This document shows positions 33,768 to 37,053 of a DNA stretch of 37,053 nucleotides, in pieces. Below the pieces are notes generated by a model. It was not told the origin of the DNA. It saw nothing but the letters and a program-made list of their open reading frames with translations, and did not search any database. Source of the DNA: an uncultured Desulfuromonadales bacterium (lineage in GTDB: Bacteria > Desulfobacterota > Desulfuromonadia > Geobacterales > Pseudopelobacteraceae); assembly GCA_903868145.1 (NCBI GenBank), contig CAIPTY010000035.1, positions 1-37,053 of the forward strand, written 5' to 3'. Every line of letters starts with the position of its first letter. Positions within the stretch are counted from its first letter, which is position 1. A program made the position numbers and the translations under genes.

Positions 33768-36700
33768 TGAATATCAAAACAAAGCTGTTACTGACCGTGT
33801 TTATCTCATCATTAGTTGCGCTGGCCGCGCTTTCCGGTATTGCCGTTAACCGGATGCACCTGCTTTCGGAATCCGCGCTTGCCATCGAGAAAAACGCTCT
33901 CCTGAAGGACTATGACCTGTTGATTAAAGGGCAGGTACAGTCCGCCGTCAGCCTGTTGGCAACGATTGAGGCGCGAGCAGTAACGGGCGAAATTACGCGC
34001 ATGGAAGCTCAAAAACTGGGAGCCGACCTGGTACGACAACTCCGCTTCCAGAAGGAGGGCTACTTCTGGATTGATACTGTTGATGGCACCAATGTCGTAC
34101 TACTTGGCTCGACGAGTGAAGGAAAAAACAGAATCAATCTGCAGGACAATCATGGCAAATACTTCATCAGGGAGATCATCAGGCAGGGACGCATGGAAGG
34201 TGGCGGCTACACCGATTACTGGTTTCCCAAGGCAGGCGGCAGAGAACCACTCCCCAAGCGGGGCTATTCACTGGAGTTCAAACCGTGGGGGTGGGTTGTC
34301 GGGACCGGCAACTATATTGACGACATAAACACCATCATGGCTGAACACCGCTCCTTTGCCCAGAAGGAGTATACCGCAAATATCCGGTTTTTTACCATTT
34401 CTTCATTCATCCTCATCCTGGTATTTCTCGGTATCGGCTTCATGGTTTTTCGGCTGCTGAAAACCGATAAAAAAATTATCGAGCAGGCTGATGAAAATCT
34501 ACAAAAGAGTGAAGCGCGTTTTCAGCAACTTTTTGAGGAATCGCCGGACGCTTACTCACTTTTGGATGACAGTGTTTTTATCGACTGTAATAGAGCCACA
34601 GAAGTGATGTTGCGGGGTGATCGACTGCAGATTATTGGAAGAAAACCTGATAGCTTTTCACCCGAATACCAGCCGGACGGGAGGCTATCCGCTGAGGCCG
34701 CTGCAGAAAAGATGGCCGAGGCATTTCGCACCGGAACAAATCACTTTGAGTGGCTGCATCGTCGCCTGGACGGTTCGAATTTCTGGGCGGAAATTTCACT
34801 TTCAGTAATGACTCTGCGAGAACAGACGGTGCTGTTCAGCAGTTGGCGCGACATCACCGTGCGCAAGCAGTTGGAAAGCGAGATGCGGCAGCTCGTTGAG
34901 GAGCAGAAGATTATCCTCGAAAATGCCGGGGTCGGCATTGCATTTGTCAAAGAGCGCCGTATCGTATGGTCCAATGCCACCATGGGCAGCATGTTTGGTT
35001 ACAGCGCTGAAGAGATCACGGGCGTAGATACAGTGCTTTTCTATCCATCTCAGGATGCGTATGAACAGTTCGGCAAAGAGGCCTATCCTGTTCTGGCACA
35101 GGGAGAAACGCTGGAAAAAGACCAATCGATGTGCCGCAGGGATGGCAGTCTTTTCACCGCCAGAGTCTCCGGTACGCCCGTCGATAAATCAAATCCCGAC
35201 GCTGGCAGTATCTGGATATTTTCGGATGTGACGATTCAAAAGGAGCTGGAGTCACAACTGCACCTGGCCCTGGACGTGTCCCAGGCGGCAGAAGCCAAAG
35301 TAAAGCTGTTGCTCCAGACCACCGATCAGGGCATCTATGGTATTGACAATAACGGTTGCTTTACCTACGTGAACAGGGCCGGTCTGGATATTCTGGGCTA
35401 TGAGGTCGAGGAACTTCTGGGCAGGGACTCACACAGTACCATCCACCACAGCCATGCCGACGGTTCACCCTATCCTGCAACGGAGTGCCCCATTTATCGG
35501 GCCAATGCCGCCAGAAAGAGCTGCCGGGCGGATAACGAACTGCTCTGGCGAGAGGATGGAACCTCTTTTGATGCTGAATTTTCCTCATACCCGGTTATTG
35601 AGTACGGTCTATTCAGCGGCTCGGTTGTCACCTTCTCGGACATTACCGAGCGCAAGCAGACTGATAACAGGTTGCGCAAGCTGCTGCGCGCCGTCGAGCA
35701 GAGCCCGGTTACCACCGTTATCACTGATCTTGAGGGGACGATTGAATACGTCAACCCTGTTTTTACCGAGCTTACCGGCTACACACCAGAAGAGGCAATC
35801 GGTCAAAACCCTCGCGTGCTTAAATCAGGTCAAACGCCACCGGAAACTTTCGTTGAATTATGGACAACCATCACCGCCGGTAAAATATGGGAAGGTGAAT
35901 TTCACAACAGGACTAAAGATGGCCGCTTGTTTTGGGAACACGCCGTCATTTCTCCACTTCTCGATTTAAACGGTACTGTAACGCACTATCTGGCTGTCAA
36001 GGATGACATTACGGAAAAGAAAGGTATCATGGAGCAGCTTGTTGCGGCAAAAGAACATGCCAATGCCGCCAACCGCGCCAAAAGTGAGTTCCTGGCCAAC
36101 ATGAGTCATGAGATACGCTCTCCCATGAATGGCGTCATAGGTATGACCCAACTTCTGGAGCTGACGGACCTTACGGAAGAGCAGAAGGATTATGTAGAAA
36201 CGCTCAGTATGTCAGGCAGATGCCTTATCTCTCTTATCAACGACATCCTCGACCTGTCCAAAATCGAGTCCGGCAAGATTACTCTTGAACAGGAAGAGTT
36301 CAATCTGCCAGAAAGCATCAAAGAGGTTGTGAAGATACAGTATCAAGCAGCCCTTAATAAGGGTCTTAAACTGCATACCAAGCTCCCGGGGGATATTCCT
36401 GATGTATTGATAGGCGATCAGCTTCGGGTCAAGCAGATCGTTCTCAATCTCATAGGTAATGCCGTCAAGTTCACCGCAGAAGGCAGCGTCACCACCACGG
36501 CAACAATCCTTGAACAGCACGCTGACAGCATGCTGGTACAGATTGCGGTACGCGACACCGGAATCGGCATATCACCTGACGCCCTTGATGATATATTCAA
36601 ACCATTCGTTCAGGAAGATAGTTCCATCACCCGTAAATTCGGTGGTACGGGACTCGGCCTGAGCATCAGCCGCAGCCTGGCTGAACAAATGGGGGGAAGT

Positions 36701-37053
36701 ATCACCATTGAAAGCACCCTCGGAGTCGGCAGCTGTTTTATGGTACGCCTGCCATTCATAATAGGTGAGAGTACGAAAATCAGTGAGGAAGCTTCATTAC
36801 GCTCAAAGATCACTCTGGATGGCCCGTCATTACGGATACTCCTGGTTGAAGATGATGCAACAAATACTAAATTTGCATTATCGCTGTTGGAAAAAATGGG
36901 TCATAGCGCAATTCCGGCCGAGAATGGCAGGGAATGCCTTGCGGCGCTTGAGCAGGGAGAATTCGATCTCGTGCTGATGGACATCCAGATGCCGATCATG
37001 AATGGCGAGCAAACGATACAGGAAATCCGTGCGAGAGAAGCAGAAACATCAAG
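33764..37053 (+). CDS. Second hybrid histidine kinase, single Cache and four PAS domains, 3' truncated by window
   Basis: The frame runs from ATG 33764 (or the adjacent ATG 33767, better spaced from GAGG) to the last base, 1096 codons, with no stop. Membrane segments at about 8-28 and 209-230 flank an sCache_2-like sensor (GYFWIDTVDG near 99, PWGWVVGTGNYIDDI near 172-187). Four PAS-like regions follow (about 252-362, 383-488, 518-627, 645-749). HisKA has His782 in NMSHEIRSPMNG. The ATPase domain has NLIGNAVKFTAEG, DTGIGIS and GGTGLGLSIS. The receiver starts near 1023 (LLVEDDATN), with Asp1073 in LMDIQMP. Its ATG overlaps the stop of the preceding kinase. The second PAS resembles PAS2 of that kinase (AGVGI, KEAYPVLA). 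Confidence 0.92.
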   Translation, partial: MMNIKTKLLLTVFISSLVALAALSGIAVNRMHLLSESALAIEKNALLKDYDLLIKGQVQSAVSLLATIEARAVTGEITRMEAQKLGADLVRQLRFQKEGYFWIDTVDGTNVVLLGSTSEGKNRINLQDNHGKYFIREIIRQGRMEGGGYTDYWFPKAGGREPLPKRGYSLEFKPWGWVVGTGNYIDDINTIMAEHRSFAQKEYTANIRFFTISSFILILVFLGIGFMVFRLLKTDKKIIEQADENLQKSEARFQQLFEESPDAYSLLDDSVFIDCNRATEVMLRGDRLQIIGRKPDSFSPEYQPDGRLSAEAAAEKMAEAFRTGTNHFEWLHRRLDGSNFWAEISLSVMTLREQTVLFSSWRDITVRKQLESEMRQLVEEQKIILENAGVGIAFVKERRIVWSNATMGSMFGYSAEEITGVDTVLFYPSQDAYEQFGKEAYPVLAQGETLEKDQSMCRRDGSLFTARVSGTPVDKSNPDAGSIWIFSDVTIQKELESQLHLALDVSQAAEAKVKLLLQTTDQGIYGIDNNGCFTYVNRAGLDILGYEVEELLGRDSHSTIHHSHADGSPYPATECPIYRANAARKSCRADNELLWREDGTSFDAEFSSYPVIEYGLFSGSVVTFSDITERKQTDNRLRKLLRAVEQSPVTTVITDLEGTIEYVNPVFTELTGYTPEEAIGQNPRVLKSGQTPPETFVELWTTITAGKIWEGEFHNRTKDGRLFWEHAVISPLLDLNGTVTHYLAVKDDITEKKGIMEQLVAAKEHANAANRAKSEFLANMSHEIRSPMNGVIGMTQLLELTDLTEEQKDYVETLSMSGRCLISLINDILDLSKIESGKITLEQEEFNLPESIKEVVKIQYQAALNKGLKLHTKLPGDIPDVLIGDQLRVKQIVLNLIGNAVKFTAEGSVTTTATILEQHADSMLVQIAVRDTGIGISPDALDDIFKPFVQEDSSITRKFGGTGLGLSISRSLAEQMGGSITIESTLGVGSCFMVRLPFIIGESTKISEEASLRSKITLDGPSLRILLVEDDATNTKFALSLLEKMGHSAIPAENGRECLAALEQGEFDLVLMDIQMPIMNGEQTIQEIRAREAETS

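Overview
The window looks like chromosomal DNA of a Gram-negative bacterium of the Geobacterales (Desulfuromonadota; Geobacter, Trichlorobacter or Pelobacter propionicus type). This is inferred from the style of the division cluster, meso-DAP-type MurE, a PASTA-tailed FtsI, long PAS-rich hybrid kinases and moderately high GC. No 16S rRNA or other decisive marker is present.

Layout. (1) 1-5306, plus strand: the 3' part of a giant two-partner-secretion exoprotein gene (YDG/MBG-type repeats, a Pro-Thr linker, a ~517-residue Asp/Lys/Pro repeat, nineteen Thr-Gly-Thr-Gly-Gly repeats, an Ig-like C-terminus), followed by its outer-membrane transporter tpsB. (2) 5380-7268, plus: a B12-binding-type radical SAM protein coupled to a 59-residue Cys4 protein. 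(3) 7267-25745, minus: a complete division and cell-wall (dcw) cluster, mraZ-rsmH-ftsL-ftsI-murE-murF-mraY-murD-ftsW-murG-(73-aa ORF)-murC-murB-ddl-ftsQ-ftsA-ftsZ. It is bounded by a consensus sigma70 promoter with a three-repeat MraZ box and by a strong terminator after ftsZ. (4) 25780-29976, minus: a small conserved hypothetical gene, RNase P RNA, a C4 zinc-ribbon coiled-coil protein, a Nif3-like protein, a CAU-anticodon tRNA with its own promoter and terminator, an EF-P-like protein of the EfpL/YeiP type, and QueF. (5) 30339-37053, plus: two overlapping hybrid histidine kinases of similar architecture with different Cache sensors; the second runs off the window. It is a real gene open to the last base.

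How the genes work together. The dcw genes supply the cytoplasmic and membrane steps from UDP-MurNAc to lipid II (MurB-F, Ddl, MraY, MurG) and the septal machine (FtsZ, A, Q, L, W, I). Most neighbours overlap or lie within about 40 bases, so they should be co-transcribed; ftsZ has a 154-base leader with a possible promoter of its own. A terminator-like hairpin over the rsmH stop codon may separate mraZ-rsmH from the rest. The tps pair makes and exports a long surface protein. The efpL, queF, tRNA and rnpB genes concern translation or tRNA maturation.

The least explained items are the architecture of the exoprotein, the 73-aa ORF inside the dcw cluster, the internal dcw hairpin, the hairpins in front of the nif3-like gene and the first kinase, and the tandem kinases.
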